Assembly: GCA_032718475.1 (NCBI GenBank)
Contig: JAUCBJ010000727.1
Location: 1-64,000 of the forward strand
Origin: Nemertoderma westbladi
Taxonomy: Eukaryota; Xenacoelomorpha; Nemertodermatida; Nemertodermatidae
Direction of reading: 5' to 3'
DNA: 64,000 nt
Made by a program: the position numbers and the translations under genes. The notes below the pieces were generated by a model. That model was not told the origin of the DNA. It worked only from the letters and a program-made list of their open reading frames with translations, and ran no database searches. This document shows, piece by piece, positions 32,027-44,334 of the stretch. Numbering within the stretch: the first letter of the stretch is position 1; the number at the start of each line of letters is the position of its first letter.

Positions 32027-32257
32027 CATCCTCGGGGTCGACCACAGTAACCGAGGATTGTTTCGGATTTACCAACAACGTAGCTATCGGGTTGTCCAGG
32101 TTGACCAACAGTTTCTCGGACTGCTCATACTCGCCGTCGTCCACGAGATCGAGGTTCCAGAACGCTTCGGAGTCCCCTGGTTCGAACGTTACCTTCCGCT
32201 GAGGTTTGGTGACGTAATCCTTGCTGCGAGTTGTACCCATGTCTCTCACCGTCACGC
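32027..32257 (-). CDS. FRAS1/FREM-like gene, exon with second half of a Calx-beta domain
   Basis: A 231-nt exon, phase 1 at both ends, with acceptor TTCGTTTATTTAG and donor GTGAGT. The peptide starts VTVRDMGTTRSKDYVTKPQR, then KVTFEPGDSE, the LVDDGEYEQSEKLLVNLDNP segment, and ends SSVTVVDPEDG. This is the second half of a Calx-beta domain: the (T)xSxDY motif, V-x-F-x-PG, the DD-x-x-x-E-x-x-E acidic turn, then a final strand followed by D-x-E-D. Together with the exon at 33777-33926 it completes one domain. Calx-beta repeats in FRAS1 and FREM2/3 follow the CSPG repeats toward the membrane or C-terminus, which agrees with the exon order here. Confidence 0.9.
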
Positions 32258-33776
32258 CTAAATAAACGAAACTTCATACAGTTAAGAAATGAACATTTTA
32301 AAAGAAAACAAACACTACGAAATATGAGATGACATGACATTTCGGAATGGATAAATAATATTTAGTTTACTTGCATAGCATAACCCCCCCCCCTCTCCAT
32401 TTTTTGCAGATAATAATTTAGTTTTATATTACTTTCATGTACTGGAAGTCGTGGTTACATTTTTTATTTATTAACAAACAAAATTGTTTTCATTTTACGT
32501 GGATTATCAGTTAAGTATTACAATTAAATATATCGTCTTACAAAATAAGCATCATTCTCATAATGATTTTATAAATAGGCTTGGTAGGACAACGAACTGC
32601 AGGTCACTCACTACTATTCATTTATTTATATTACTGTTTATAATGTGAAATTGATATCGGAAATTTGGGTAGTTATAGTGAAAAAGGCCCCCGGGCCTTG
32701 GAAGACGATATATTATTTCGATGTGAATTTGTTCAGTAAATGTTTAGTTGTAACTAACTGATATGTTTCCATTTATATCATATTTTTTTTATCCAAATTT
32801 TTGAGTACAGTGTTTGATCTACCTGTAACACTTCCACCTATATAGTCCATGGAGTTTATATTTTTTTGTAATATTTCAAGGGAGCCCCCCCACCCCCAAC
32901 CCCCCGTTTTTTCTTAATTTATATATATGTCTACAATGTGGTAGCAAAATGCATAGAAACGATATACTATTGAAAAGAGAATCATCAAAAGTAAATAAAA
33001 TTAAAAAAAATTTTATTGAGTGATTTGAGTGAATTTTATCACGTGAGATTTTCACAATTTTAAAAAGAATACTCCTCCTTTACTTTCCATTTTCCGATAC
33101 CACTTTTTTGGAACCAGAAACTTTCGGCCATTTTTATATTTTCATTTTTCATTTTTTATTTCTGATAATTGGCAATTTTGAAAAAAATAAAAATTAAAAA
33201 AATTAAAAAACACTGTTTTTCAAAATTTTCATTAAAAAAATCGGAAAATATTATGAGATCAAGAAAACTGTCCGAAATTTATTGAAGCTTATAAAATTGC
33301 CTTTCATATAAAGCAAAATTGAAAAAAATGATTAAGAAATGGCGGGGGGAGGGGGGGGGGGGGGGGGGGGGGGTAGGGCAACATTGCCTGTATGGGGTCT
33401 GGTTGGTTAATAGTGTCTGACATAAAGGAAGCGAGCTACAATTATGTTTATGGGGTTTTCGGGGTTGCCGGTTGCTGATTATTATTGCCGACGTCAGTTT
33501 TAAAATTTTGTGTAATTTTGTCTGTTTGTCTTACATTTTGACAGACAGTCGTTTTCAGATTGAAATCCACATTAAATTCTGCTCTAGGTGCAATAAAAAG
33601 CTGCGATTTTGACCCAGGGGGACGTGCGCCCCCCGCCCGCATGAAATTATTAAAATTAGATAAATAAGGAAAGCGTTGTGAAATTTGATGTAGGTACCGG
33701 TACCGGTACCGGTACCATGTTACTTTTACGTTATTCCAAAGCGCCAGCCGATATATAATTGACGGAATTCACTTAC
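32258..33776. other. FREM-like intron
   Basis: AT-rich, with a 23-nt G run at 33351-33373 and many A/T homopolymers around 33000-33240. A short block near 33690-33715 repeats GGTACC/CCGGTA. No gene is supported. Confidence 0.6.
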
Positions 33777-33926
33777 CAACCATAGATGATGGTTTCAGAT
33801 TTCCTCGTCTTACTAAACGTATTATCAATCCATCTTTTGTATTTTCTTCCACAACGTAAGTTGTGTTATCCAAATAGGTGTAGGACCAGCTCAATGAAAA
33901 TGTTTGATCAGGGAGACGGTTTCCGC
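33777..33926 (-). CDS. FRAS1/FREM-like gene, exon with first half of a Calx-beta domain
   Basis: A 150-nt exon, phase 1 at both ends, acceptor AATTAATTATTTAG, donor GTAAGT. It encodes GNRLPDQTFSLSWSYTYL, then TYVVEENTKDGLIIRLVRRG and NLKPSSMVG. The strand with a (Y/F)xVxE motif followed by hydrophobic I-x-x-RxG-x-L is the opening half of a Calx-beta domain. It joins the following exon in frame. Confidence 0.88.
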
Positions 33927-34817
33927 CTAAATAATTAATTAAAAACAGATCTTGAATTCTTGTGAAAAAGTTGGTTTTTATTATTTTCACCCAGTTAAAA
34001 ATTATATTACTTTATGACATATTTGCAGTAAAATAATTAAAGGAAACTTTTTTACTCTCAGGTACCAATGTTAAAAATTAGATTTGAGGACTTCAATTTT
34101 CATTGTATCCTTATTTGGTTTTGAATGTTTGTTGGTAATTAGATTCATTCAACAAGGAAGAGCAGGGTGAGCCATCATTGCCCCCAATGACTCATAAAGG
34201 GCAGTAATGGGATGCAGCGAATTACTGTCTTCCCAGTTTGCGCAATGTTCAGTTAATCTCGAAAGAAATTGCGGTACTACTAATTCTGTGCTTACGCAAG
34301 CTAAACGCCAATAGTCGCCGCATAATTGTGGGTTTATTGCGACGCATTGATCGATGGCACGACACCGATGATGACCCAATGCAATGAAGGTAAATCAGAT
34401 ATAGTAATTGAACTGGCTTGAGGAACGTGGAGGGCCATTCCCCATTCGTTTAATTAATAACACTCTTTTCATTATTATTGTGTATCATTTTACCCATCAT
34501 TTTATCATTTATTGCGATATACGTAATTATATTCGAAAATTAGTTAATATAACTCCCGGATAAGATTTGCGCATCATTTAGAGTGTTTCGAAAAAAGGTC
34601 AAAAGGAAGCAGACGTGAACTTGGAGGTGAAAAAGCAAGAGACGCAATAAAAGCAAAACGCAATTTTTTAGATGGTAGGCCTACAATAATGCCTTAAATT
34701 ATCGGCCAATGAACTGCATAGTAAAATACGGTTAACACTTATAAGTTTAATTAAACTGCTTCGTATAATATATACCGTTGGTTGTTTAATCTTTGATATT
34801 GTTATGTTAAAACTTAC

Positions 34818-34910
34818 CATCATCAGTAACATCGAACTTAAATTCGTCTGCAGTGGCGTTTATCATACCATCATTGAGAATGTATGCCAGCCTCATGTCG
34901 TCAATATCAA
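34818..34910 (-). CDS. FRAS1/FREM-like gene, short exon ending a CSPG repeat
   Basis: A 93-nt exon, phase 1 at both ends, acceptor TATTGTTCCAG, donor GTAAGT. It encodes VDIDDMRLAYILNDGMINAT then ADEFKFDVTDDG. This is the second half of a CSPG/NG2 repeat: D-I-x-x-x-x-(L/I)-x-Y, then x-D-G, followed by DxFxFxVxDxG. It joins the exon at 59416-59584 to give FTQ-VDIDDMRLAY, an uninterrupted repeat, so the intervening 24.5 kb is a single intron. Confidence 0.88.
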
Positions 34911-37620
34911 CTGGAACAATAAGAAAATTCGTATGTTACAACGAAGCCCAAAGTAATATGCGATTGTATTGTGCAGAACTGAGAACATGAAAAACCGAGC
35001 AATCGCATAATATTCCAAACAATAGGAACAACTTTGTATACGGAATAGTTTCAACTCATATAAAGTTGTTGTTGATTTGGCTCGACTGGTTCGTCTAATT
35101 AACTCTCCAGAGAGAAAGGGGAATCTGTCAAATAATCCTGGCGAAATCCAACTCTGGTGAAATCGCTTGCGATAAGGCCGAACCTACTCCAATTTGGTTA
35201 ATTTTCATTTTCTAGTAATTTTTCGGGTGTCCAGTTGCCTTTGCGGTTATAAACTCAAAATTTAGTGCTTGCGAAAGTATCTGTCAAGTCGAGCAGATAG
35301 CATTGAAGTAGCTTGACAGATTGGCGATAGCGTTCAACTAAGTTTATCTCATTTTCCCGTATGCGATGTTACTATTCACATTGCGAGATAGGGGAAGTTA
35401 GTTCCGACAGATTGCTTGGGTCGGTGCTGCTGCCTCATTCCGGGTGATTCAATGCATGTCTGTAAGCATTCAGCTTAATTACCTAAAGCAAGATGCTATC
35501 AGAGAAGGTGCCGGGAAATAAAGTCAGGGGATATTGGGGAGTCTAAAGTTGTACACAACTTACTTACATGGATAAAATGAATGATTGAATTGGAATTATT
35601 ATCGTTAAATAATGTAATTAATTAGTGCAGAACTTGGAGGTGAATAAGGGGGATCTTTTAATTAAATATTTAATACGATCTTGTTGCATTTAGCTATCCA
35701 CACCCCCACGCATCCCCCCACTACAATTTATGTTTCATCTTTTTAATTCAATTTTGATTATAGACAGTGGGAGTAGAACTTATAAACTCTGAGTTATAAA
35801 ACTAAGTTGTATGTCTACATTCGGGGATAATTAGTAATTAAAACAATAAGAGGCGGCAATTAATACAAGTAATTGGGATTCCAACTAAACATTATATCAC
35901 GCATCAATATTTCTCAGCTCTCAAAATCAACAACTCTTAATATTAATAACTCATCGAAGGCCTACTCCAATGTCTTTTTATTTGGTTTGACTTAACGACT
36001 ATGTCAGATGTCAATCATTATTATTACTATAATAATGATATGCATTATGCAAACACATTATTTTTGTTAACGAGCGTCCAAATCCCGAACAACGAGTTTT
36101 TGTATATTAATACCATTGTACTAGCTCTAGGCGGCTTCACCCAAGAAATTATCAGACAGGGCCCCATTATGTAATATTCGCGAGGTAATTAAATATTACA
36201 GCAGTGCAATTTGCAGTGTGGATGGAGCACCAAATTTCTGAATAACGAGTTTATATATGGTGGCTGAACCCACAAAACTGTCAGATTGGGACTCATAATA
36301 AAATATTAGCTAATTATAAAATCATAGCAATTCACCATTCGCACCTTGCAAAAGCACCCACCATATGTCTGCCTGCACACAAAGGCTCCCGAGATGAAAA
36401 GAATTAGCATAAAATTATCTACCGTACATCCATAAATAAGCAAGACGGGATTAATAATTACTAATACCCTATGTTAAGGAAGAAAGGTATATGTGGAAGT
36501 CGGTTGTTTACAGGGAGTAACTTTATAATAACAAGGTATTGCTATTATAACTATTTCTCACTCGATCTATACTATAGTTACTGTGGAAGATCAACGCGTT
36601 CCTTGTAATACTTAAGTATTAAGTACCATTTTTGGGACACCTATGATAATTTTGAGTTGAGTTTAAGAAACTTTCACTTTGTCGAATATAACACCATTTA
36701 GAAGTAACTAAATGGTATAATAAAGTAACAATAACACCAATACCCGGGGAGGGTTAAATCAAAGTCTAGGACTTAGACCATTTTGACCTTTCGACTTTTA
36801 GCAAACAAACATCAAGAGAAATGAGAGCCGTGACGGATAATTCTTGGTGGTCAATGTTACCCAGGAACTGACCAGCCTGTGCAAGCGTGATCGTGTTCTA
36901 TCGCGGCGGTAGGCGAAAGGAAATGTGATGGTGGTAAACCATTTTATATTCCTGGGACGGACGTCTGCTTAAAGATGCTGGTCTTGATAATGTAGATGAA
37001 TTTGGAATTTACATGGATGATGACGGCGGAAGTGTTTAGTTGTAGAGGCGGTAATGCATCATAATGGTGGCCGATGCATGTATGTAACTCTGTGGAACCG
37101 TCAACACCGAAGAATCCATCGTTGGCAGGGATCATCTTTAGGCCCATTCATCGGCATTCATGTTTGGTATGCAAGAGTGGCATTCAGAGAGCATGATAAA
37201 TCCTCGGTTATAAGTTATATATGTCGACTTACAAAAAAATATCAAGGACTTCTTACATAGGGCACATGTATCTATCTACCAACAAAATTCTTTCAATCAA
37301 TAATTATATCAATAATGGCATAGGGTTTGGATAAGTGTAAGGGTTGATGGATCCATTGCGATAGTGGGGAGGATACGCTATCAAATAATGGATCTGAGCT
37401 TACGGCTCATACTCATAAGTGGTGTGCATCTTGATATCGTATTTAGTACACACGCGACATAAATAAAACATACCCTAGCCACCAATTATTATACACACAC
37501 GCATGCAATATAAGCCTAGCGCAGGTCTTTATACTTTAGTTTGATAATATGAATAAGCCCGAGGGTATTTACCAGTTATCTACTAGTCTCGGCTAAGTGA
37601 TTACTTATTTTGTAGTTGTT
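34911..37620. other. Right-hand intron sequence between the short CSPG exon and the Harbinger element
   Basis: No gene is supported. A diverged direct repeat of about 90 bp (ACGAGTTT..., ACAAAACTGTCAGA-type) lies at 36080-36320. At about 36955-37035 a plus-strand frame reads GRLLKDAGLDNVDEF and ends at a stop, resembling a decayed LINE C-terminus. Confidence 0.4.
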
Positions 37621-37705
37621 AAAGGTGGATTCACAGCAGTTAGCATAAAGTATGGGTTTGAGTGATACTGCATTCACACCATCTATCTATCACAAAGCAA
37701 AAAGT

Positions 37706-37860
37706 AAAGTGAATAGCACAAACTCAGGTGATCACATGAAATACTAAAATTTAAAGTGAATAGCACAAACTCAGGTGATCACATGAAATACTAAAATTTA
37801 AAGTGAATAGCACAAACTCAGGTGATCACATGAAATACTAAAATTTAAAGTGAATAGCAT
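37706..37860. repeat. 47-bp tandem repeat near the left end of the Harbinger element
   Basis: Three full units start at 37706, 37753 and 37800, with a partial fourth at 37847. Each contains GTGAATAGCACAAACTCAGG followed by TGATCACATGAAATAC. Subterminal repeats of this kind often bind transposase in Harbinger elements; that role is inference here. Confidence 0.85.
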
Positions 37861-38204
37861 GAAATCTGAAAGCATAAACTTAATTCAGGTGATCACCTCA
37901 GTCGTGCGATTCACCTGAAATAGAGCTGGTAGCAGATAGTAGGAGCAATATATTTTTCTTTCAGGTGAACTGAGATTCTAGGCTCGTGATTGGTTCCCAT
38001 TATTTACACCAGACCTGGGGGGAATGTTCAATTATTGCATGGTGTGTATTTTCCTATTTATTTTTATAAACTATAATACTGGTATTAGGCCTACTTTGTA
38101 CACTGTGCAATATAGCAATTAGCAATGCAAGTCATAGGGATAGGTACCACATTGCGATAAATAAACGTAAGCAATAGTGCGATGATTCTTGGCTGCCATG
38201 GGAA

Positions 38205-38915
38205 CCGCTTGTTGTAGAAATACAGAGCTATCCAATACCCTATGACCAATCTTTAAAAAAAATCTTTAAAAAAAAAATATCTTTAAAAAAAAATCTTTAA
38301 AAACTGCCGCGCTAAGGATGAAGTTTGGGCGCAACTAGCTCAACAACTTAAAGATGAACCTGGTTGGTCATCGAGCTGGGAAGTTTTAAAGGCTAAAGGG
38401 AGCAAGGGGGGTGGATTTCGGGATCGTTACATGAAAGATAAGGCGAAGGGAAAAAGAACTGTGAAATCAGGGACAAGTACCAAGGAAGTTTATGTTAGCG
38501 ATTGGGGTTTGATGGGGCCTTGTTCTTTTCTGGGGGAAAAATTTAATCATAGGAAGACATCAGGATATCTGTCCAGTGACGATCCTCACAGTGAAGGGAG
38601 CAGTAAGGAAGACCTTTCGGTATTGGAAGAGATTGTCCCGCCAGCGGAAGTGGCTACTCCGCCCTATGAAGATAGAGCGACCACATCGTCTGGGAGCAAG
38701 TGTGTTCGTAAAAAACACAAGAAAAACTCAAGTGTTAAGGAGATTGAACTCCACGAGGTAATTAAGGGAAAATTGGTGGAAGGGACAAGCTCCAAACATT
38801 TTCGGGAAACGTGTTGCTTCAAAGTGCCGTGCCTTATCAGCTATAAAAAAAATAGGAGAAATTTATTCGTTATTAACCAAGGCCCATCTGGCAGATATGG
38901 CAGTGAAGGCTACTA
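38205..38915 (+). pseudogene. Harbinger-encoded MADF-domain (Myb-like) protein, broken
   Basis: The MADF domain is visible in three frames. VVEIQSYPIPYDQSL (38208-38255) forms its first helix. After an A-rich slippage stretch (38250-38305) AKDEVWAQLAQQLKDEPG continues, with FRDRYMKDKAKGKRTVKSGT, then VSDWGLMGPCSFLGE, matching the order W-x-x-(I/L)-A, RxRY and W-x-(F/L)..SFL of MADF proteins. A Ser-rich acidic linker follows. From about 38790 the natural reading shifts frame (KRVASKCRALSAIKKIGE, then LLTKAHLADMAVKA). In Harbinger elements this partner protein guides the transposase to the ends. At least two frame breaks show it is inactive. Confidence 0.65.
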
Positions 38916-38924
38916 ATACTACTG

Positions 38925-41900
38925 GTATCCTAACCACTACTACTACTACTAGGATCGGCATGCTGCATTGCAGCTGCATTTTTAAGAATGCTGTGCCGGC
39001 TTGTCGACAAAATTGCGCCACCACAACTCCCTATCACCCATGACATTTGCTAGATCATCCGCATATTCAAGGCCAGTATCCTTTAAGATGCGTCGTCCTT
39101 CAAAGTGGAGGCGGCTTTGTTCTAGTGTCAAGCTTGGGGGAACCAATGAGACATCTCTAATGTTATATAGTATAAAACAACAGGATATCAGTTAGAAAAA
39201 ATCTGGAGCTCTTATAACGCCTGTTCGTATATTAATATACTTAAATGTTACTAGTTACTTACATCAACCATCACCGCTACCGACCAATCAATTTCACCCC
39301 TCGGGACATCTTCAGGGTCATAGGTACCCGCCACAAAAATATACAAAATATAAAAATATAAAAACAACTAAACTAACGCTAAAAAACTACACACCCGTAT
39401 AAGCCTACTACATACAGACATGATACACCAGACAACCCCCATGTAGTTCGGGGCTACATACTGACATAAGTACATAAGTAGCGAACCGTGCCACCTAACA
39501 CTGTCTGATTGTTATGTGAATGTATGTTATAGTTATGTTATATATACTATATATGTTATATAGTGTCTGGTTGGAGATGTGTGCATTGTACTTGACACAG
39601 TGAACCCGGCGTAGCATTTTTGTTAATGTGCCATCCAGAGATTTGGTGTTCTCAACAGTTAGAGCCCAGCATGGACTCCCATAGATAAGTACTGGAACTA
39701 CTGCTGCTCTAAATAATCGGACCTTAAGTTTCCGATTAATTCTCTGTGACTTCCAAATCCTGGAAAGCTTTTTCAAGGCTGCCCATGCCTATCCCTTACG
39801 TATTCGAAGTCTCACTGACTTCCATATCCATGATCCCAGGTAACAGAAGTCGTCCACATGCTCAAGCATACCATCCTTTGAGCTTATGCTCATCCGGTCA
39901 GAGACTTGCTGATGACTTTCAAAGTTAACTGTCTAAATTTTGGTATTTTTGGAGTTAATAAAAAGACCAATATTATACTAGAAGCAGCATGTTATAATGA
40001 GCTGAGGATCCGTTGGGCTCCCTCTAGTGATTCTGAGAGTTCTCCTAAGTCATCAGCAACATGCGTAGAACATAGTCAACCACAATTATGAACAAGAATG
40101 GTGCAAGTGTGTCTCCCTGGAAGACTCCCCATAACACTTCAAATGGTTCTGTGTCACCGTCAACAGTAGACACAAATGTTGTCTAACCATGGTATACTGA
40201 TCGGATTACTGCTATAATTTAATCAGGAATCCCATATAATGAAAGTATACTGAACATACGTGAGCGAGAGACTGAATCAAATGCCTTGGAGAAGTCAACA
40301 AAGATAACAGTTTTTTATAATTCTTAAATTATCCTTCTAAGTGCCAAAATGGGCTCCATGGACCCAACTACCTTTACGGGACCCATTCTGATTTCCACGA
40401 AGCAGCCTCTCAATGGGATCCCTGATGCGAGTTAATATAATTCTATTGTATAGCTTTGCAGCAATCGAGATCAATGAGATTCTCCGAAAAGAACCATAGA
40501 GTGTTAGGTTGCCCTTCTTGGGAACTGGCACCAACTTCATTCAGAACTTCATTTCTTGTGGGACTCTTGTTGTTCGGTACATGTCTACTATGATGGGATA
40601 GATGAGCTTTAAACACTCAGGTATTTTAAAGACCTCAGGGGGAACACCATCTACTGCACTGGCACGATTGGTGTAAATGCTCTTTGCAGCAGCCTTCACT
40701 TCTGCAAAGGATATATTGCCAATGGAATAGCTGGGAGTACAGACTCAGACACTAATATTTCTATAAAGTTATCGGGCAATACCCTGTTATTATTGAGGAG
40801 CTTTTCAAAGTGAGCCTTCCAACCATTGAGGCGATCGGCTAGTGATTCTACCTTAACCTTGGTGATTGGTTGGCTTTTCCGCCCAGTAAGCAAGTTGATC
40901 GATTTCCATGCCTGGGATGATAGCCTGCTGTCGTCGGCATCAATAATGGCATCAACCTGTTGGTTTATTAGCTCCTGTAGATTAACAGAGTACTGCTTGT
41001 TCAGGGACCTAGGTGCAGCCTTAACTGCATTCTTGGCCGCTGTAGTCTGTTTGAGACGGGACTCATTCTGCGTATTATAGAGGTTATTTCAGCACTTCTG
41101 AATTTTGTTGTCAGTCTAGGGGGCCCTTTTCCTGTTTCGAGGGTATACAGGAACTGTTTCTGCAGCTGCTAACTTAACTGCTTCTGTGAAGGCAGTATAG
41201 CCCTCGCAGTGATCTGCTGCCTCAGAGGCAAGAACCTCATACCTGTTGCTCAGCTGTAGTGGGAAGCTGGATCTCACACTTGGCTGTTGCAACAGAGAGG
41301 ACCAGTCATGCCGTGGCAAGGCATATTTCGTTGTTGTGCTAGCTCGCAGACTAAGTCTTACCTTGGCACAATAAGGCGGAGATCAATGGAGAAGGATCGA
41401 AGTGTAAATGCATTACAGTCTTGTATACAGCTCCTGTATTTCCTACGAAACAGAATATGGTCTATCTGGGAATTGTGACCACTGGGTCCACTATGAGTCC
41501 ATAGCTTTCCAGTTCGCTTCTTGAACTGGGTTCCAATTCCAAACAATCCATTTCCAGAGATGAAATCCTGAAGATGGACGGAATTTCGGTTAACACTATC
41601 GCTATAGACCCAGGGCTATGTAGGTGATTGATGCAGACTTGCATTAATTAAAGTCTTCCAGGAATGTTAAGAATGCATGCTCATCCACTCCATCAGTAGC
41701 TGCTTGAAGATTGTGGTAGAAATTTTCCACCTCCTCTACAGGGGCAACACTAGTTGGAGAGTAGCACACAATCAGAACCACCTTAGGAAACTTCTTAGCC
41801 AGTCTTCCAGAACATGAGAAATGGCAACGGATGATGCGGTTAGACATTAGGTTTTTTTTGTCCAATGTTGCATGTGCAGTTGGATTCACCAATCGACCAA

Positions 41901-42780
41901 TTCCAACAATGCCATTAACATCTGCTGATGCGAGGGCGAGTCGCCAACCACCCCCCATGTCCTTAATCAGAACCTCATCAGTCTGTCCAGTCTGCATTCC
42001 GTGCTCTTGAATACCCACTGCTCTAAGAGAACGCTTATCCGCTTATCTTGTCACATTGGGGACACGAGTGTTAGGGTGTGTTAACTGAGACTAGTCGGGT
42101 GACTTGCCTCAGATTCGCCAGTGGCTTGGTTGGTCGGGGTGGAACATGAGAGTAGCCTCCAACTCCAGAATGCCCCCCCCCCCCCCCCTCACCCAGGGTT
42201 TGGGCCAGAAAGGTCATGAGGAACGGGACTCACAGAATTGTTGGCCGCTCTCTCTCTCCAGTAGGGGGTAAGACAGGCAGCCGGTCAGGAGATAACTGAC
42301 GTCTGTGAGGCCAATTGTGTCCGGTAATTCCACTGGCCTCAAGTAGTCGGACCTCCGCATTACTAATGTAATCCATAGTGGGGGTTGGGGGGTGCTTTTT
42401 TGCCGAGTCAGCTCTCGTGGCAAATACCACAACCGGGTTGGCCATTCCACAGGGTGGGTGTCGCAGTGGAGTCAGATATGAGGCCCATCACCAATACCTA
42501 CTCTGACGCACATGACCCACCATTGCCCTTGAAGCTCATCTGGTGGGCCATGCCCTGTACCCCTGCTGCCAGGTGCAGGTCGCAGTAAAGTGCACTCAGA
42601 GTGTGGACATGAGAACACTCTACTCCTGACCAGCCATTGGTAGATCACCATCTGCCTGGCCAGACCATATACCCATGCAGCCAAGTACCTGCAAGTCCTA
42701 ACCAGCAAGTGTGTTAATACAACAAGCAGTGCCTTGCCTGTCAATCCCCCACTTTTATTGGCATAAGCCCATTCGCCCAT
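38925..42780 (-). mobile_element. APE-type non-LTR retrotransposon (LINE), decayed, nested in the Harbinger element
   Basis: Fragments of one polyprotein appear in order on the minus strand. Endonuclease: SCSGRLAKKF, VVLIVCYSPTSVAP and AFLTFLEDFN at 41644-42018, then QIDHILFRRKYRSC at 41358-41546. Linker: DWSSLLQQPSVRSSF and LSNRYEVLA at 41116-41319; DRLNGWKAHFEKLLN at 40696-40893. Reverse transcriptase: PKKGNLTLYGSFRRISLIS and LLRGNQNGSRKG at 40337-40540. Then VLIYGSPCWALTVEN at 39495-39776 and the C-terminus KDTGL, DLANVMGDRELW near 39000-39100. The 3' end is a (CTA)n run at 38938-38951 on the plus strand. Frames are broken repeatedly and the usual catalytic YxDD segment is not seen intact. 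Confidence 0.8.
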
Positions 42781-42960
42781 GAGTAATGAGCAGTTTCAGT
42801 TACCGGTAGAGGAAAATGAAATTTATTATTGTTCAAATATACATGGCGGCAACATGTGGACATCTTAGCGAATTGTGGAACGTTGCCCCGGACTGAAGCT
42901 AGATCTGATAAGCACAAACAGCAGGAGTAACATAGTTTCGCGGTCAACCCCAAGTAGATG

Positions 42961-43475
42961 TTATTGTAGGTTAGACAGGCCCTCCCGTTGACGTATAAAA
43001 TTATGTAGAACACAAGTTGTCTTTACTGCATTTGAAGCATTATATGGGTTCATATGCATTGTTCGAAAGTAAATACGCCATTTATGGGTCAGAATGCCAA
43101 AGGCGTTTTCTACAATTCTTCTAGCTCGGCTTAACCTGTAATTGTATCTGTGTCAATATATGATAGGTTTGATCCTGCATAAGGTCTCATGAGGCAAGAA
43201 GTCAGAGGAAAGCCTTCATCACTAACAATTACATGAGGCATAAGGGTTCCTCCTGCAAACAATTCTTTTATCAGGTGGATGGTGCTGTCCAAATGCTGAA
43301 TTCCTGAATACGCCACTATCATGTGTTCTCCAAGATTGTTCCTTTGAAGAAACAGCGGTTTCACCCAAATAGATGGCTTATTTTGGTTTCTTCGTCGTAA
43401 AATTATTGTTGATGGGGGTTGACAATGCCAATACTGGTAGCCCTACCGCCAATTCTTTTCTAACGGCCATTAAAA
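42961..43475 (-). pseudogene. Harbinger transposase (DDE superfamily endonuclease), internally deleted and frameshifted
   Basis: Read from 43475 down: MAVRKELAVGLPVLALST, a frame change, LRRRNQNKPSIWVKPLFLQR and a GEH motif (the family's N-terminal segment), then directly STIHLIKELFAGGTLMPHVI and VSDEGFPLTSCLMRPYAG. The latter is the DEAFPLxxxLMRPYxG motif surrounding the second catalytic Asp. After a 2-nt deletion at about 43135 the frame resumes YRLSRARRIVENAFGIL, TTCVLHNFIR and a stop at 42961-42963. VENAFGIL carries the final catalytic Glu. The middle of the protein, including the first catalytic Asp, is missing, so the enzyme is dead. Confidence 0.78.
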
Positions 43476-44334
43476 TTATAATAAGATACAATACTGTGTA
43501 AAGTTTGTCTCATGCTTTGTGGTGTGAATGAACATTAAGCATGGGTCATGTGATCACCCGAGTGAAGTGAGTCGCACGATAATTTAAAGTGATCAGAAAG
43601 CAATTTTCATGAGATTCACTTAAACTCATGCTTCATACTACCTGGTGTGAATCCACCTTTACCACAAAAGACGAACAAACATTCGTGTTTAAGTAAAGAC
43701 AAGTAAGAAATATTATTCGATGTAGTGAGGGGAAGACTTTCCCTCAATACTCTACAATTGATCAACTGATTTATACATAATTCTATGGGAAGTATGATAT
43801 CTTGTGCGACAGTAACTGTTCAGTTCATAAGTTCTACTGTTTTATAAGTGTTTGGAGTTGAACAGGGACGCCAGTGTTATACAGAAGTTAGAACATGCTT
43901 CTTGGAATGACTGAGCGCATCGATGTGATGGCATTCCAAGAATGAAGTTACTTAAATACGACCAGCAACCGACACTACCTGCCCCCCCATGCTCTCCATT
44001 TCAATCAGAACAATATATTGCTAATGGATGTATACGTTGTACACAGCCATCAACGATTATGGCAGTCCAAGGTTAAGGGCTTTTCAACGTGTAACATAAT
44101 TATAGATCGTGTCTTTGTTTGAAAGAAGTTGCTTTATTATAATGTAATGGTTAGTCCGCTACGACATGAGATATGTAGCAGTAATCTAATTGGTACAATA
44201 CAATAGCGCGCGAATTAACCTTGAAGGGTCTCTATTCTTGATATATTCTTACGTCCTAAAAAAGTGTCATTCATAGTGGCGATCACCAGCCAATGCCGGT
44301 CAATTTATCGCAATAATATTCAATATTAAGTCTA

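Larger units (their letters stand above)
37621..43660. mobile_element. PIF/Harbinger DNA transposon interrupted by a LINE
   Basis: The two ends are 44-bp inverted repeats beginning AAAGGTGGATTCACA (37 of 44 positions identical): 37621-37664 and 43617-43660. Inside are the two genes typical of this superfamily in divergent corners: a MADF/Myb-like DNA-binding protein on the plus strand (38205-38915) and a DDE transposase on the minus strand (42961-43475). Both are broken. Subterminal sequence contains CAGGTGATCAC-type motifs near both ends. The flanking trinucleotides TAA and TTA are only an imperfect target duplication. A LINE of about 3.5 kb (38925-42780) sits between the two genes. Confidence 0.82.

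Noticed and set aside
37690-37870. CRISPR-like array of regularly spaced repeats
   Set aside because: The 47-bp units are contiguous direct repeats without unique spacers, and the genome is eukaryotic.
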